In this document: piece by piece, positions 23,747 through 32,520 of the stretch
How positions within the stretch are numbered: the stretch's first letter is position 1
Layout of the letters: the number at the start of each line of letters is the position of its first letter
NCBI GenBank assembly: GCA_902782245.1
Contig: CACZMI010000001.1
Span: forward strand, 158,472-222,471
Reading direction: 5' to 3'
DNA length: 64,000 nt
Origin: an uncultured Bacteroidales bacterium
GTDB taxonomy: Bacteria; Bacteroidota; Bacteroidia; Bacteroidales; Bacteroidaceae
Made by a program: the position numbers and the translations under genes
The notes under the pieces: model-generated
What the model saw: the letters and a program-made list of their open reading frames with translations, nothing else
Database searches by the model: none
Told to the model about the DNA's origin: nothing

Positions 23747-25039
23747 ATGAGAAAAAACAAGACAATCACAATTCTTGTGGCTGCCCTCTGCCTGATCCTG
23801 AGCGTGGCCGCATGTTCATCATCCAAGGGTGCTTCAAAACTGGCTCCCGCCAAGAAAGGATATGCCGAGACCGGTAAGTACCGCAACTACCTCAAGGAAC
23901 TCGGTTTCAGCCAGGAGGAGATTGACGGAAAGATTCAGGAAATCTACTCAATCATTTTTGAGGGCGAGGAAGCCGCTTATCATGACGTTGACGTTGAGGT
24001 TGACGGCAAAATGGTGCCCATGGGTTACATATCGGACGTAAAGAACAACGACGTTCGTACCGAAGGCCAGTCATACGCTATGATGATTGCAGTCCAAATG
24101 GACAAGCCCGAACTGTTCAACAGAGTATGGCGCTGGTCAAAGCACTACATGCGTCATAACGAGGAGGGTCCCTCACACGGTCTGTTTGCATGGTCATGCC
24201 GTACCAACGGCCGCCGTACATCAAACGGATCGGCCAGTGACGGTGAACTTTACTACGTAACTGACCTTCTGCTGGCATCACGCCGCTGGGGCAGCTATGA
24301 GGAGTTCAACTACCTGGCCGAGGCACAGGAGCTGCTCAACGACCTCTTCTCAAAGGACGGCACAGGCGGTGTAACCAACATCATCAACATGGATGTCAAG
24401 CTCATCAACTTCTGCCCAGATTCACGTTCAAACCTCTGGACCGATCCCTCATACCACCTGCCCGCTTTCTATGAGATTTGGGCCGAGACAGCCAAGGACG
24501 GCCGCGAGGCAATCTACCGCGAACTTGCCGACAGCGCCCGTGCATACCTGCACCGCGCCTGCGACCCCGTTACCGGTATCAACCCCGACCAGAGCCAGTT
24601 TGACGGAACACCCAACCGCGGAAGCGAGTTCCACTATGACTCATGGCGCGTACCTATGAATATAGCAATGGACTTCACCTGGTATCATAAGGATGCCCAG
24701 TGGCAGACCGAGTACGCCCAGAAGTTCCAGAACACCATCCTGGGCCGCTACGGCATAACCGAATTCCCCGATCAGTTTGCCCTTAACGGCGATGTATCGG
24801 CACGTCCCATGGGCGGCGGCCGCTGGCGTCCCAACCTGCGTCACTCAATCGGCTTTGTAGGCACCATGGCCACAACAGCACTTATGTGTGACAGCGAGTA
24901 CAACCAGGAACTGGTTAAGCATATGTTCTCACTCAAGCATGAGCCCTATGAGGACGGTTACTACGACATCTACTACGATGGACTGATCTACCTCTTCGCC
25001 CTGCTTCACCTGAGCGGAAACTACCGCATGAACTGGTAA
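23747..25039 (+). CDS. GH8 reducing-end xylose-releasing exo-oligoxylanase-like lipoprotein
   Basis: A protein of about 430 residues from the ATG at 23747. The frame is open further upstream into xylB, but the signal peptide MRKNKTITILVAALCL and lipobox (SVAAC) fix the start. The GH8 (alpha/alpha)6 domain includes DVRTEGQSYAMMIAVQM, with the catalytic Glu, and ASDGELYYVTDLLLAS with the second acid. SEFHYDSWRVPMNIAMD completes the active site. The sequence resembles the Rex group, which removes xylose from the reducing end of xylo-oligosaccharides. The product xylose would feed the xylulokinase encoded just upstream. Anchoring as a lipoprotein places it in the periplasm or at the surface. Confidence 0.88.
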   Translation: MRKNKTITILVAALCLILSVAACSSSKGASKLAPAKKGYAETGKYRNYLKELGFSQEEIDGKIQEIYSIIFEGEEAAYHDVDVEVDGKMVPMGYISDVKNNDVRTEGQSYAMMIAVQMDKPELFNRVWRWSKHYMRHNEEGPSHGLFAWSCRTNGRRTSNGSASDGELYYVTDLLLASRRWGSYEEFNYLAEAQELLNDLFSKDGTGGVTNIINMDVKLINFCPDSRSNLWTDPSYHLPAFYEIWAETAKDGREAIYRELADSARAYLHRACDPVTGINPDQSQFDGTPNRGSEFHYDSWRVPMNIAMDFTWYHKDAQWQTEYAQKFQNTILGRYGITEFPDQFALNGDVSARPMGGGRWRPNLRHSIGFVGTMATTALMCDSEYNQELVKHMFSLKHEPYEDGYYDIYYDGLIYLFALLHLSGNYRMNW

Positions 25040-25060
25040 CAATATACACTCGTTATACAC

Positions 25061-25102
25061 AGCGTCCCGACCCTGACACAAGGCCGGGACGCTCTTTTTT
25101 TT
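25061..25102 (+). terminator. Intrinsic terminator of the xylB-GH8 operon
   Basis: AGCGTCCCG (25061-25069) pairs with CGGGACGCT (25085-25093), with a long T run following. Confidence 0.88.
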
Positions 25103-25146
25103 GTAAAAATTCTATATACCATAGTTACGCTTTCTAAAAATCTTGT

Positions 25147-25154
25147 TATCTTTA
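25147..25154 (+). promoter_or_regulatory. Probable -7 element of the orphan FAS1 gene
   Basis: TATCTTTA is one base off consensus and lies about 93 nt upstream of the start at 25247. The leader in between contains a GTGTATGTGCGC...GCGCAGACAC partial inverted repeat (about 25173-25200). Confidence 0.4.
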
Positions 25155-25246
25155 CGCGCTATATTAGTACAGGTGTATGTGCGCACGCGAGCGCAGACAC
25201 TCTATTGAGCAACCCTAAAAGACTAAATAATTAATTAACCAATAAT

Positions 25247-27535
25247 ATGAAAATCAACAGAAGATTATTCAAAAAGTCAGCACTGACCATTGCTGCTGTT
25301 GCTGTTATCGGATTCGGAGTTTCATCCTGCGCCGATCTTTGGGGCGAGGTCCATCCGGGTACCTATTACACTAACAATGGTGAGACCATAGCCGATTATC
25401 TTACCGGCAGGGTTGAATACCATGGCAGTTACAAGCATTTCATCACGATTCTTGAGAAGGCACAGCTTTGGGGACAGATGAGAACCTATGGTACTTATAC
25501 CTGTTTTGCTCCCAATGACGCTTCCATAGAGGCCTATCTGGCCGAAAGAAGAGCCGAGGCAGAAAGCATTTCAGACTCTCACAAGAGAGACTCCGTAATT
25601 GCCGCATTCCAGGATGTTGAGTCATTGCCCAAGGCTGTTTGTGATACAATAGCCAGGACTCATATTTTCAACAACCTGATGTTTGCTTCAGACCTGAACG
25701 GTAACGGAGTGCTCCAGCACCCCAACCTTCTGGACCGCTACGTAACCTATAACTCATTTGCCGATTCAACCCAAAAGGTATTGGATGAAAACGGTAATGT
25801 CGTGAAGGCTCATGACGGTACTGATTCAATCATGATTCAGCTTAAGTACATCATCAACATGCAGGCCGAGCTTGACCATGCCGATGATACCGTACAGAAT
25901 GGTGTAGTACATAAGATCAACAGGGTTCTGCGTTCATCCAACCAGTTCCTTCCCGGTCTTATCAAGGAGAATCCCAACCTGACCATATTCTATTCGGCAC
26001 TCACCGAGACCCGTCTCAGTTACGTTCTGGATAAGTATCTTGATGAGACTTATCCCCAGATCGGATATGAGTGGACAGAGCAGGCTTTGCGTGACGGTTA
26101 TCCCGGTATCCATTACAATGAGACCGCATATGAGAAAGGTGATAACGCCGACCGTGTGGCTTACCCTGAGAAGAGAGAGTTCAAGTATACCATATTCGTT
26201 ATGCCTGATACCGCTCTTGCAACATACAACGATGAGTACTGCCAGAAAGCCGGTCTGACCAACGGTATCAGAAACCTTGCCGATCTGCGTGCATATGCCA
26301 ACGAGGTTTATCCCGAGGGAGCCACTCTTCCTGATTCAGTAGCAGGCAGTTCTCTGTATAAACTCATAGCATATCATATCCTCCCCTGCTGGCTCTCATA
26401 TGACCAGTTCAACACCCGTCAGATAGAGTTGAGACAGCGTCACCTGTTCCTTACCGAGCATGATATGGAGGATTTCTACGAGACTATGCTGCCGCACTCA
26501 ATAATGCGTATAAGCACCGCATATGAGACTAATGAGAAGCCGTTGGGCATCTTCATCAACCGTAAGGGTTCCAAGAAGACCTCTCTCATCTCTGAGGGTG
26601 TCCGCATAGCAGAGACCAGTGAAGAGTATAACCTCCCCGGCAAACTCACCAGCATCTGCGTGAACGGCGGCTACCACTACATCAACAAACTTCTGGTTTA
26701 TGATGATTTCACCCGCAACACTGCCCTGCAGTGCCGTATGAGAATCATGTGCTGCACATTGTCACCTGATTTCATCAACAGCCGCGGACGTGGCCGTCTT
26801 AACGGAGATAAGACCAATGCCGGAATCAAGAACATAGACAAGATGTCTATGGCATATATGCCCGGTTATTGCACCAATTTCCTCTGGGTTGAGGATCAGA
26901 CCAAGTTCTTTGTAAGATATCGTGACAAGTCATTCGGTACCTATAACGGTGATGAGCTTACCGTACGCGGTAGTTATGACCTGGCATTCAAACTGCCTCC
27001 CGTTCCGGCAGACGGTACCTATGAGATCCGTATGTGGAACAACTCACTTGCAAGCAGTTCAAACAATGACCGTGGTATGGTACAGTTCTACTTCCACCAG
27101 TACAATCCTAATGTAGACGCCAGCATATACTGGCGTAACTGGGATTGGAAGCCTCAGGGTATTCCTGTAGATCTGCGTATCGGCGGTGAGGACGGACGTA
27201 TCGGTATGGTAAAGGATGATGATGACAGATACGGCTCAATGACTGCCACACAGAAGAAGGAAGCCATTTACCTGAATGACCGTGCTATGCGTATCCGCGG
27301 TTATCTTAAGGCTCCTGATTCATACACAGCAGGAACGTCAACTGACTATAGCGGTGATCCTATCCGTACTGATGCCAACTGCTACCGTAAGATCATGTGC
27401 ACAGAATACCTTAAGAGTGACAATGACTACTACGTACGTATGCGTCAGACTCTTGAGGACGACGGAGTGTTCCCGTTCAGTTTCATAGAGATTGTTCCCA
27501 AGAGCGTCTATGAAGGAAATGAGGATCAGCATTGA
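25247..27535 (+). CDS. Fasciclin (FAS1) lipoprotein with a shared C-terminal domain
   Basis: A 762-residue lipoprotein (signal MKINRRLFKKSALTIAAVAVIGFG, lipobox SSC). FAS1 features include YKHFITILEKAQLW and YGTYTCFAPNDASIEAYL in the first domain, and a second FAS1-like unit at about 300-480. The last roughly 260 residues, from RCRMRIMCCTLSPDF to the end (EGNEDQH), match the same region of the FAS1 protein at 43779-45794, as does the mature N-terminus (EVHPGTYYT). The two are paralogs with the same layout. FAS1 domains mediate binding in other organisms. In Bacteroidota such lipoproteins occur beside SusCD, so a surface glycan-binding role is inferred. This copy stands alone with its own terminator. 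Confidence 0.85.
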   Translation: MKINRRLFKKSALTIAAVAVIGFGVSSCADLWGEVHPGTYYTNNGETIADYLTGRVEYHGSYKHFITILEKAQLWGQMRTYGTYTCFAPNDASIEAYLAERRAEAESISDSHKRDSVIAAFQDVESLPKAVCDTIARTHIFNNLMFASDLNGNGVLQHPNLLDRYVTYNSFADSTQKVLDENGNVVKAHDGTDSIMIQLKYIINMQAELDHADDTVQNGVVHKINRVLRSSNQFLPGLIKENPNLTIFYSALTETRLSYVLDKYLDETYPQIGYEWTEQALRDGYPGIHYNETAYEKGDNADRVAYPEKREFKYTIFVMPDTALATYNDEYCQKAGLTNGIRNLADLRAYANEVYPEGATLPDSVAGSSLYKLIAYHILPCWLSYDQFNTRQIELRQRHLFLTEHDMEDFYETMLPHSIMRISTAYETNEKPLGIFINRKGSKKTSLISEGVRIAETSEEYNLPGKLTSICVNGGYHYINKLLVYDDFTRNTALQCRMRIMCCTLSPDFINSRGRGRLNGDKTNAGIKNIDKMSMAYMPGYCTNFLWVEDQTKFFVRYRDKSFGTYNGDELTVRGSYDLAFKLPPVPADGTYEIRMWNNSLASSSNNDRGMVQFYFHQYNPNVDASIYWRNWDWKPQGIPVDLRIGGEDGRIGMVKDDDDRYGSMTATQKKEAIYLNDRAMRIRGYLKAPDSYTAGTSTDYSGDPIRTDANCYRKIMCTEYLKSDNDYYVRMRQTLEDDGVFPFSFIEIVPKSVYEGNEDQH

Positions 27536-27550
27536 TACCTCAACATCGGT

Positions 27551-27593
27551 ATAAAGAATAAATCCCGGCTTTATGTCGGGATTTATTCTTTAT
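27551..27593 (+). terminator. Hairpin after the orphan FAS1 gene
   Basis: ATAAAGAATAAATCCCG pairs over 17 bp with the sequence at 27577-27593. A weak U tract follows, and the long AU-rich base may function in both directions. Confidence 0.7.
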
Positions 27594-27603
27594 ACGGGTA
27601 TAT

Positions 27604-27637
27604 AAAAACGGACGGTATCAAATATTACCGTCCGTTT
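27604..27637 (-). terminator. Terminator of the sigma factor operon
   Basis: AACGGACGGTA and its complement enclose an 8-nt loop (about 27607-27637). On the minus strand five T follow, just past the stop of the repeat-tailed gene. Confidence 0.8.
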
Positions 27638-27643
27638 ATTGTA

Positions 27644-28459
27644 TCAATCGTTATTCCTGTTTCTGGATGGATAATTGTTCCCTGGAACAAATTGAGGACC
27701 TCCGCCAAATCCGGGACCGAACTGCTGTCCTCCAAACCCCGGACCGAAACCTGGACCGAACTGCCCCTGAGGGAACTGCCCCTGAGGACCAAACTGCCCC
27801 TGAGGACCGAACTGCCCCTGAGGACCGAACTGCTGACGGCGCTGCTGCCAGATACTGTCACGGTTCTCAAAACGCCTGCGATTCTCTTCCATACGGCGAA
27901 TCAGAGCGGTATCGGGTTCCCCCCAATTGCGCCAGTAGTTCTCCCACCATTGCTGCTGCTGTTCATCGGCCTGCTGTATTTCATGCTGGCGGTGACGCTG
28001 GAAATCAAAAATGTGGGGTTGCATCATGAACTGCGGGTTCATCATATTCCACTGGCCCATCATCTGGAACTGACGTTCCGAATGAATACGGGTCTGCTCG
28101 GATCTCTCACCCCAGACTTTCTGACCAAGTTCCCATTGAGCCACACCCACTTTCTGGCGGGTTGAATCAGGCAAAGCCTTGTCAAGTTTCTGCATATAGT
28201 CAGAATTGATCTCCTGCCAGCGTTTCATGTATTCACGAGACTCCGGCTTGAGTTCACGGTTTAACTTGACCAACTGCTCATTGTATTCAATGTAGATCTT
28301 GGCAAACTTCTCGTACTCCTTCTTGGTGAGATTTGCATTCTCCTTTATGAAACGCAGGGACGCATTAATCATCTGCTCGTCCCTGTCCTGCGCCATAACA
28401 TTAGGCGAAGTCAGGAGCAAACCTGCCAGAATCAACAATGCCGTCCAACGCTTTTTCAT
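27644..28459 (-). CDS. Periplasmic protein with a FGPQGQ-repeat tail
   Basis: A 271-residue protein not assigned to a named family. A signal peptide (MKKRWTALLILAGLLLTSPNVMAQ) is followed by a charged helical region (about 28-150; NLTKKEYEKFAKIYIEYNEQ). This helical part is reminiscent of the Spy/CpxP (LTxxQ) type of periplasmic helical proteins. A Gln/Trp/Met-rich middle (about 125-180) leads into a low-complexity tail of FGPQGQ units and glycine/phenylalanine repeats (about 200-260), likely disordered. It is the last gene of an operon with an ECF sigma factor and a short membrane protein (3-bp gap). A role in envelope stress sensing is inferred from that context. Confidence 0.65.
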   Translation of the reverse strand: MKKRWTALLILAGLLLTSPNVMAQDRDEQMINASLRFIKENANLTKKEYEKFAKIYIEYNEQLVKLNRELKPESREYMKRWQEINSDYMQKLDKALPDSTRQKVGVAQWELGQKVWGERSEQTRIHSERQFQMMGQWNMMNPQFMMQPHIFDFQRHRQHEIQQADEQQQQWWENYWRNWGEPDTALIRRMEENRRRFENRDSIWQQRRQQFGPQGQFGPQGQFGPQGQFPQGQFGPGFGPGFGGQQFGPGFGGGPQFVPGNNYPSRNRNND

Positions 28460-28461
28460 AA

Positions 28462-28788
28462 TCAGTTGCCGTAATAGTTGCTCATCATTGAATAGACACC
28501 CAGTTCATCGGCTGTCATATTCTGTAACACCTCATCCACGCTTGCGCACTGTGAGATGCTGTCGTAGTCGGGAATATCAATCCCGCCGCCAAAGGGGTGC
28601 AGGAACAGCAGAGCAACTGCAGCTACACTGGCTGCGCTGGCAAACAGAGCCACGATACGACGCTCCGTGCGATGCTTGCGCTGCTTTCCAATCTGGGCAA
28701 CGACACGTTCTGTCATGTCATCGAGGAAATGCTCGGGCATCTTGTACGGCATTTCTCTGCTAAGTCCTTCCAGATCAAAATCTTTCAT
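28462..28788 (-). CDS. Short single-pass membrane protein, probable anti-sigma factor
   Basis: A 108-residue protein with a soluble N-terminal half (EMPYKMPEHFLDDMTERVVAQIG), one membrane segment (ALFASAASVAAVALLFLHPF, about residues 48-67) and a short C-terminal part outside the membrane (ASVDEVLQNMTADELGVYSM). It starts inside the last codons of the ECF sigma gene (4-bp overlap) and ends 3 bp before the repeat-tailed periplasmic gene. Size, topology and coupling to an ECF sigma factor are those of an anti-sigma factor. No recognisable zinc-binding HxxxCxxC motif is present, so the family is unassigned. Confidence 0.6.
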   Translation of the reverse strand: MKDFDLEGLSREMPYKMPEHFLDDMTERVVAQIGKQRKHRTERRIVALFASAASVAAVALLFLHPFGGGIDIPDYDSISQCASVDEVLQNMTADELGVYSMMSNYYGN

Positions 28789-29375
28789 AACTGATGTTCT
28801 AATATATAATCCTTTATCTTCTGTACTGCATAATGATAGTTGGTCTTGAGCGTATTAACGCTGTCTCCCACTATCTGGTGAATCTCCTCGTAACTCTTGT
28901 CATCATAGTATCTGAGGTTAAACACCATCTTCTGTTTGGCCGGCAGGAGTGCTATCGCCTCCTGGAGGAGAATCAGAGTCTCATCGGCATCCGGACTGGC
29001 TTCCTCTCTGACGCTGTCCTTAAGTGAATCACCCAGGTCATCAACAGACATTGTAAAACCGGAGCGGTTCTTGAGCAGTTTAAGACTCTCATTCGTTGCT
29101 ATCTTGTAGAGCCATGATGAAAGCGGATACTCATTGGAGTATGTACTCCTGTACTTGTATACGTTAATCATAGTCTCCTGCAAGCAGTCCTCAGCATCAT
29201 CATGGGCCACCACCATTCGGCGAATGTGCCAATATAACGGCTCTCCGTATTTCTTCATGATGAGGCGTACGGCCTCCTCTACGTGATTGTCATCACATAG
29301 CAGACGGGCAATGGATTCGTCGCTAACTGAAAGAGATCCTTGGCTGTTCACTATGCTATTTTCCTCACGTTTCAT
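28785..29375 (-). CDS. ECF-type RNA polymerase sigma factor
   Basis: A 196-residue sigma-70 family protein of the extracytoplasmic function class. Region 2 (about residues 35-100) contains DAEDCLQETMINVYKY and LSSWLYKIATNE. Region 4 (about 130-190) contains LLPAKQKMVFNLRYYDDKSYEEI and a DNA-binding helix-turn-helix (VNTLKTNYHYAVQKIK). Regions 1.1 and 3 are absent, as expected. The gene is translationally coupled to the probable anti-sigma gene. It begins 52 bp after the stop of the last GH43 of the polysaccharide locus on the same strand, so it may be read through from that locus as well as having its own promoter. Confidence 0.92.
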   Translation of the reverse strand: MKREENSIVNSQGSLSVSDESIARLLCDDNHVEEAVRLIMKKYGEPLYWHIRRMVVAHDDAEDCLQETMINVYKYRSTYSNEYPLSSWLYKIATNESLKLLKNRSGFTMSVDDLGDSLKDSVREEASPDADETLILLQEAIALLPAKQKMVFNLRYYDDKSYEEIHQIVGDSVNTLKTNYHYAVQKIKDYILEHQL

Positions 29376-29390
29376 CCTTAATATAAATAT

Positions 29391-29398
29391 ACTGTGCC
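29391..29398 (-). promoter_or_regulatory. Possible -7 element of the sigma factor operon
   Basis: On the minus strand TATATTTA lies 15 nt before the start at 29375, one base off the TAnnTTTG consensus. Confidence 0.35.
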
Positions 29399-29427
29399 GA
29401 AGTTAAATTCTTATACTTTTTTAACTG

Positions 29428-31053
29428 TCAATACACAGCCTGGCGGAAGTAGTCAAAATCTGCATAACCGCCGGCCTGACCGGTACAGAAACTGTACAGA
29501 CCCGTACGGTAGCCGGTAAAGTAATCCAGACTGAAAGACATCTGCAATGTTGCATCCACGTCTGTCCAGTTCTTGCCGTCAAGAGAGTAACTCATGAACG
29601 CCTGATCGGCGCGCTCACCCTCTGCCTGAGGAGTGAACACATACTTTATCTTGAGCCATACCTTATCCTGGTTGAGCGGAATGCGCAGAGCCTCAGTATC
29701 GGGACTGGGAGCATTTTCGGCCTGAGGACCACGACGTCTGCCCATATTGCGGTGAGTCATGGCTACAAGGCTCTTTGTTCCGTCATCGGCCACTTCAACG
29801 CCTATGGTACAATAATTGCTCTGGAAGGCAATTATACCGGCTCTGTCGCCCGGTTTCATGCCGCTGGCGTCCATCAGCACCTCGCTGTAGCAACGCGGTC
29901 CTACAGTACGCTGAGTAAGGGTGTTGCGGGCGTTCATTACGTTTGTAGCCTGCTGGCCGGTCTTAAGGCGGAGCCAACCCTTGCGTTCGGTTACTGACCA
30001 TGCTGAGTTGTCAGGCTTATGGTTCCACTGCCATACTAGGTCAAGCTGGTTCTTTTTATAGTTGAACTCATCATTGTCCCATGTACGGTTCTTGCCGCTT
30101 TGGGGCAGGTTTACTGTAAACTGCTTGACAGGTTTGGTGTCATCACCCAGAATAGGCCATCCGTCAACCCACTTTACAGGCTGCAGGGTAGGAATACGTC
30201 CTACTGCGCCGTGATCCTGGAACATCATGGCGTACCAGTCACCGTTCTGGGTCTCTATGATACCGCCCTGTGCGACGCCGTCACCACGGCCGTCAAATGC
30301 ACCGCTCAGGATAACCTTGCTCTCATAGGGACCGAACAGATCCTTTGAGCGCCAGCAGGTCTCGGTGCGTACGCCACCGCTGGGCCAGTCTATCTCAAGT
30401 ATGTAGTAATAATCACCTATATGGTAGATATGGGCACCCTCGGCACGCAGATTGAATCCCTGACGCGGAGAGTCTATCAGTATCTTCTCCTCGGCACCGG
30501 CCTTGATAGCAGAGCCATCGGGCTCCAACTCAATGATGCGTATCTCTCCGTTACCCCATATTACATAGAGATGTCCGTCCTCAAACAGCATTGAAGCATC
30601 ATGGAATGAACGGTTTATCACCGAACGCTCCCAACCGCTCCTGGTTATGTCCTTGGTACGGTAGATATAGGTCTTACCCTGGTCATTGGCAATAAAAAGA
30701 GCATAATAGGTACCGTTCTCATAACGGAGCGATGTAGCCCACTGACCCTTGCCATATGCATTGCGGCCGTTACGCAGGTTATAGACATCATCATCCTCAA
30801 TATAGTCACAAACGTAACTTATTATCTCCCAATGAACCAGGTCCTTGGAGTGCATTATAGGCACACCGGGGCAGAAATACATGGTAGTACTTACCATATA
30901 ATAGTCATTACCTACACGGATCCAGTCATTATCGGGTATATCTGTGTAAGTGAGCGGGTTTACACACTCTGTGGTCTTGTCCTTTGCAGAACAACCTGAC
31001 CATGCTCCTATGAGCATGGTAAGTGTTATTGTCAGTAATGTCTTGGCTTTCAT
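29428..31053 (-). CDS. GH43 lipoprotein with C-terminal beta-sandwich (xylosidase/arabinofuranosidase)
   Basis: A 541-residue exported exo-glycosidase. The lipobox is in LIGAWSGC. The five-bladed propeller carries the three GH43 acids: the base Asp in YTDIPDNDW (about residue 40), the pKa-setting Asp in SFHDASMLF (about 150), and the acid Glu in LRAEGAHIY (about 210). Residues about 330-540 form a concanavalin-like beta-sandwich of the type found in GH43 beta-xylosidases (RTVGPRCYSEVLMD, YSLDGKNWTDV). The DNWIR and WATSLRY context suggests a GH43 subfamily 12-like enzyme. It lies 20 bp downstream of another GH43, so both are co-transcribed at the end of the locus. Confidence 0.9.
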   Translation of the reverse strand: MKAKTLLTITLTMLIGAWSGCSAKDKTTECVNPLTYTDIPDNDWIRVGNDYYMVSTTMYFCPGVPIMHSKDLVHWEIISYVCDYIEDDDVYNLRNGRNAYGKGQWATSLRYENGTYYALFIANDQGKTYIYRTKDITRSGWERSVINRSFHDASMLFEDGHLYVIWGNGEIRIIELEPDGSAIKAGAEEKILIDSPRQGFNLRAEGAHIYHIGDYYYILEIDWPSGGVRTETCWRSKDLFGPYESKVILSGAFDGRGDGVAQGGIIETQNGDWYAMMFQDHGAVGRIPTLQPVKWVDGWPILGDDTKPVKQFTVNLPQSGKNRTWDNDEFNYKKNQLDLVWQWNHKPDNSAWSVTERKGWLRLKTGQQATNVMNARNTLTQRTVGPRCYSEVLMDASGMKPGDRAGIIAFQSNYCTIGVEVADDGTKSLVAMTHRNMGRRRGPQAENAPSPDTEALRIPLNQDKVWLKIKYVFTPQAEGERADQAFMSYSLDGKNWTDVDATLQMSFSLDYFTGYRTGLYSFCTGQAGGYADFDYFRQAVY

Positions 31054-31073
31054 GTCACTTATTTTTGTTTCTG

Positions 31074-32429
31074 TTATTCAAAAGAGAGCCAGTCAACCTG
31101 GACATTTCCCTTTGATGCCAAACGCACCTTTAAGTGATGAACACCGGTAGCGGCGCCTTTGACATCGGCTACAATCTCTGATGCAGTGTTCTTGGGACTG
31201 AGCTTTACCTTTGATATCACCTTGTCATCCTGCAGGATCTCCAGTGTTCCGGTTGAGGGTGCAGCCACCTTTACCTTTACTCTCTGGGGAGCATTCTCAA
31301 AGTTTACGGTGTTGTACTTAACCCATGCGCCCTGCTCGTAGAACACGGTCTTCCAACCGGCAAAATAATTGGTTGTATCGATATAGGCGATAGAGTCACC
31401 ACTCTGGCTTATCTCTGAGTAACGGTCTATCTGTATCTCCTTATTGGCCTGGGTAACACCAATGCCGCGGAGTGAAGGCTTAACCATACGGATGCTTCCG
31501 TCCGGCTCAAAGAAGATGCTGTCTGCGCAGACTGCACGGTTCTTATCAAACTTAGGTGAGTAATCATTGTGGTGATAGAACAGATAAGTCTGGCCTTTGA
31601 ACTCTATGATTGAGTGGTGGTTGGTCCAGCACTTGTTGGCATGCTCCTCAAAGAATACACCCATGAACTTGTAAGGGCCAAAGATATTGTCGGCCATGCA
31701 ATATGCAAGAACCTCCTCTACATCACGAGCCCAGGGGAATGTCATGTAGTACTTGCCGTTATGCTTGAACAGGTAAGGACCTTCTACCAGACCCTTGGTG
31801 GGAACCTCCTCTACGCGGTGACGGTCTGCAGGATCTGTAGAAACAGAGAGCCAGTCATCATTCAACTTGGTGATTGTGATACCGGGCATAACCAGATAGG
31901 CGGTGCCGTCATCATCAACAAAGATACAGGGGTCAATACCGCCTACGCCCTCCAGAGGAGTAGCCTGAGGGATATAAGGTCCGAAAGGATTGTGGGCGAT
32001 TGCTACACCTACACGGTTACCGCCACCCATGGCACGACGGCCGTCTGCTCTGGGCTGGGGTTTGGCACCTGCGGGCCAGAAGAAATAATAATCACCGTTA
32101 TTGGGATTCTGCTTGCAGTCAGGAGCCCACATAGAATAACCTTTCTCATTAACCCAGGGTGCGGTCCACTGGTCAACTATTACGCCATGATCCTTCCAGT
32201 CAGTAAGGTTATCACTTGAGAATACATGATAGTCTGCCATGCAGAACCAGTCCTTACGGGCGTATTCATCGGGAGCGGGAATATCATGTGAAGGGAATAC
32301 ATAGACGCGGTCGCCTACAACCAGAGCCGACGGATCGGCCGAGAACTGATCACGGATGATAGGGTTCTGTGCCTGAACGGCAATGCCGGCCAGCATCAGA
32401 GCGGCCAGGAGTGAAAATCTTGCTTTCAT
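31074..32429 (-). CDS. Exported GH43 enzyme with C-terminal CBM6-like domain
   Basis: A 451-residue protein with a cleavable signal peptide (MKARFSLLAALMLAGIAVQAQ). The catalytic propeller (about 25-310) shows the base Asp in FSADPSALVVGDRVYVFPSHD, the second Asp in GGIDPCIFVDDDG and the acid Glu in LVEGPYLFKHNG. The histidines in TNHHSIIEF are typical of arabinan/xylan-active GH43. The last roughly 125 residues resemble a CBM6-type beta-sandwich (FAGWKTVFYEQGAWVKYNTVNF to VQVDWLSFE). It acts in the periplasm or outside the cell, probably on arabinoxylan- or arabinan-derived oligosaccharides. It precedes the other exported GH43 by 20 bp. Confidence 0.9.
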   Translation of the reverse strand: MKARFSLLAALMLAGIAVQAQNPIIRDQFSADPSALVVGDRVYVFPSHDIPAPDEYARKDWFCMADYHVFSSDNLTDWKDHGVIVDQWTAPWVNEKGYSMWAPDCKQNPNNGDYYFFWPAGAKPQPRADGRRAMGGGNRVGVAIAHNPFGPYIPQATPLEGVGGIDPCIFVDDDGTAYLVMPGITITKLNDDWLSVSTDPADRHRVEEVPTKGLVEGPYLFKHNGKYYMTFPWARDVEEVLAYCMADNIFGPYKFMGVFFEEHANKCWTNHHSIIEFKGQTYLFYHHNDYSPKFDKNRAVCADSIFFEPDGSIRMVKPSLRGIGVTQANKEIQIDRYSEISQSGDSIAYIDTTNYFAGWKTVFYEQGAWVKYNTVNFENAPQRVKVKVAAPSTGTLEILQDDKVISKVKLSPKNTASEIVADVKGAATGVHHLKVRLASKGNVQVDWLSFE

Positions 32430-32476
32430 CTGTTGATTATAATGAGGTTAATAATATACATATTTGGTAAGCGAGT

Positions 32477-32484
32477 ATAAAGAT
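32477..32484 (-). promoter_or_regulatory. Possible -7 element before the two exported GH43 genes
   Basis: TATCTTTA on the minus strand lies about 50 nt upstream of the start at 32429, downstream of a terminator-like hairpin. It could give the two GH43 genes their own transcription. Confidence 0.35.
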
Positions 32485-32520
32485 ACCCTCTTTTGTGCAA
32501 ACCACACAACAGAGACGGCA

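Noticed and set aside
25173-25200. Riboswitch in the leader of the orphan FAS1 gene
   Set aside because: Only a short partial inverted repeat is present, with no known riboswitch core.
29428-32429. The two exported GH43 genes as one split gene
   Set aside because: Each has its own signal peptide, full set of three catalytic acids and a different C-terminal domain.
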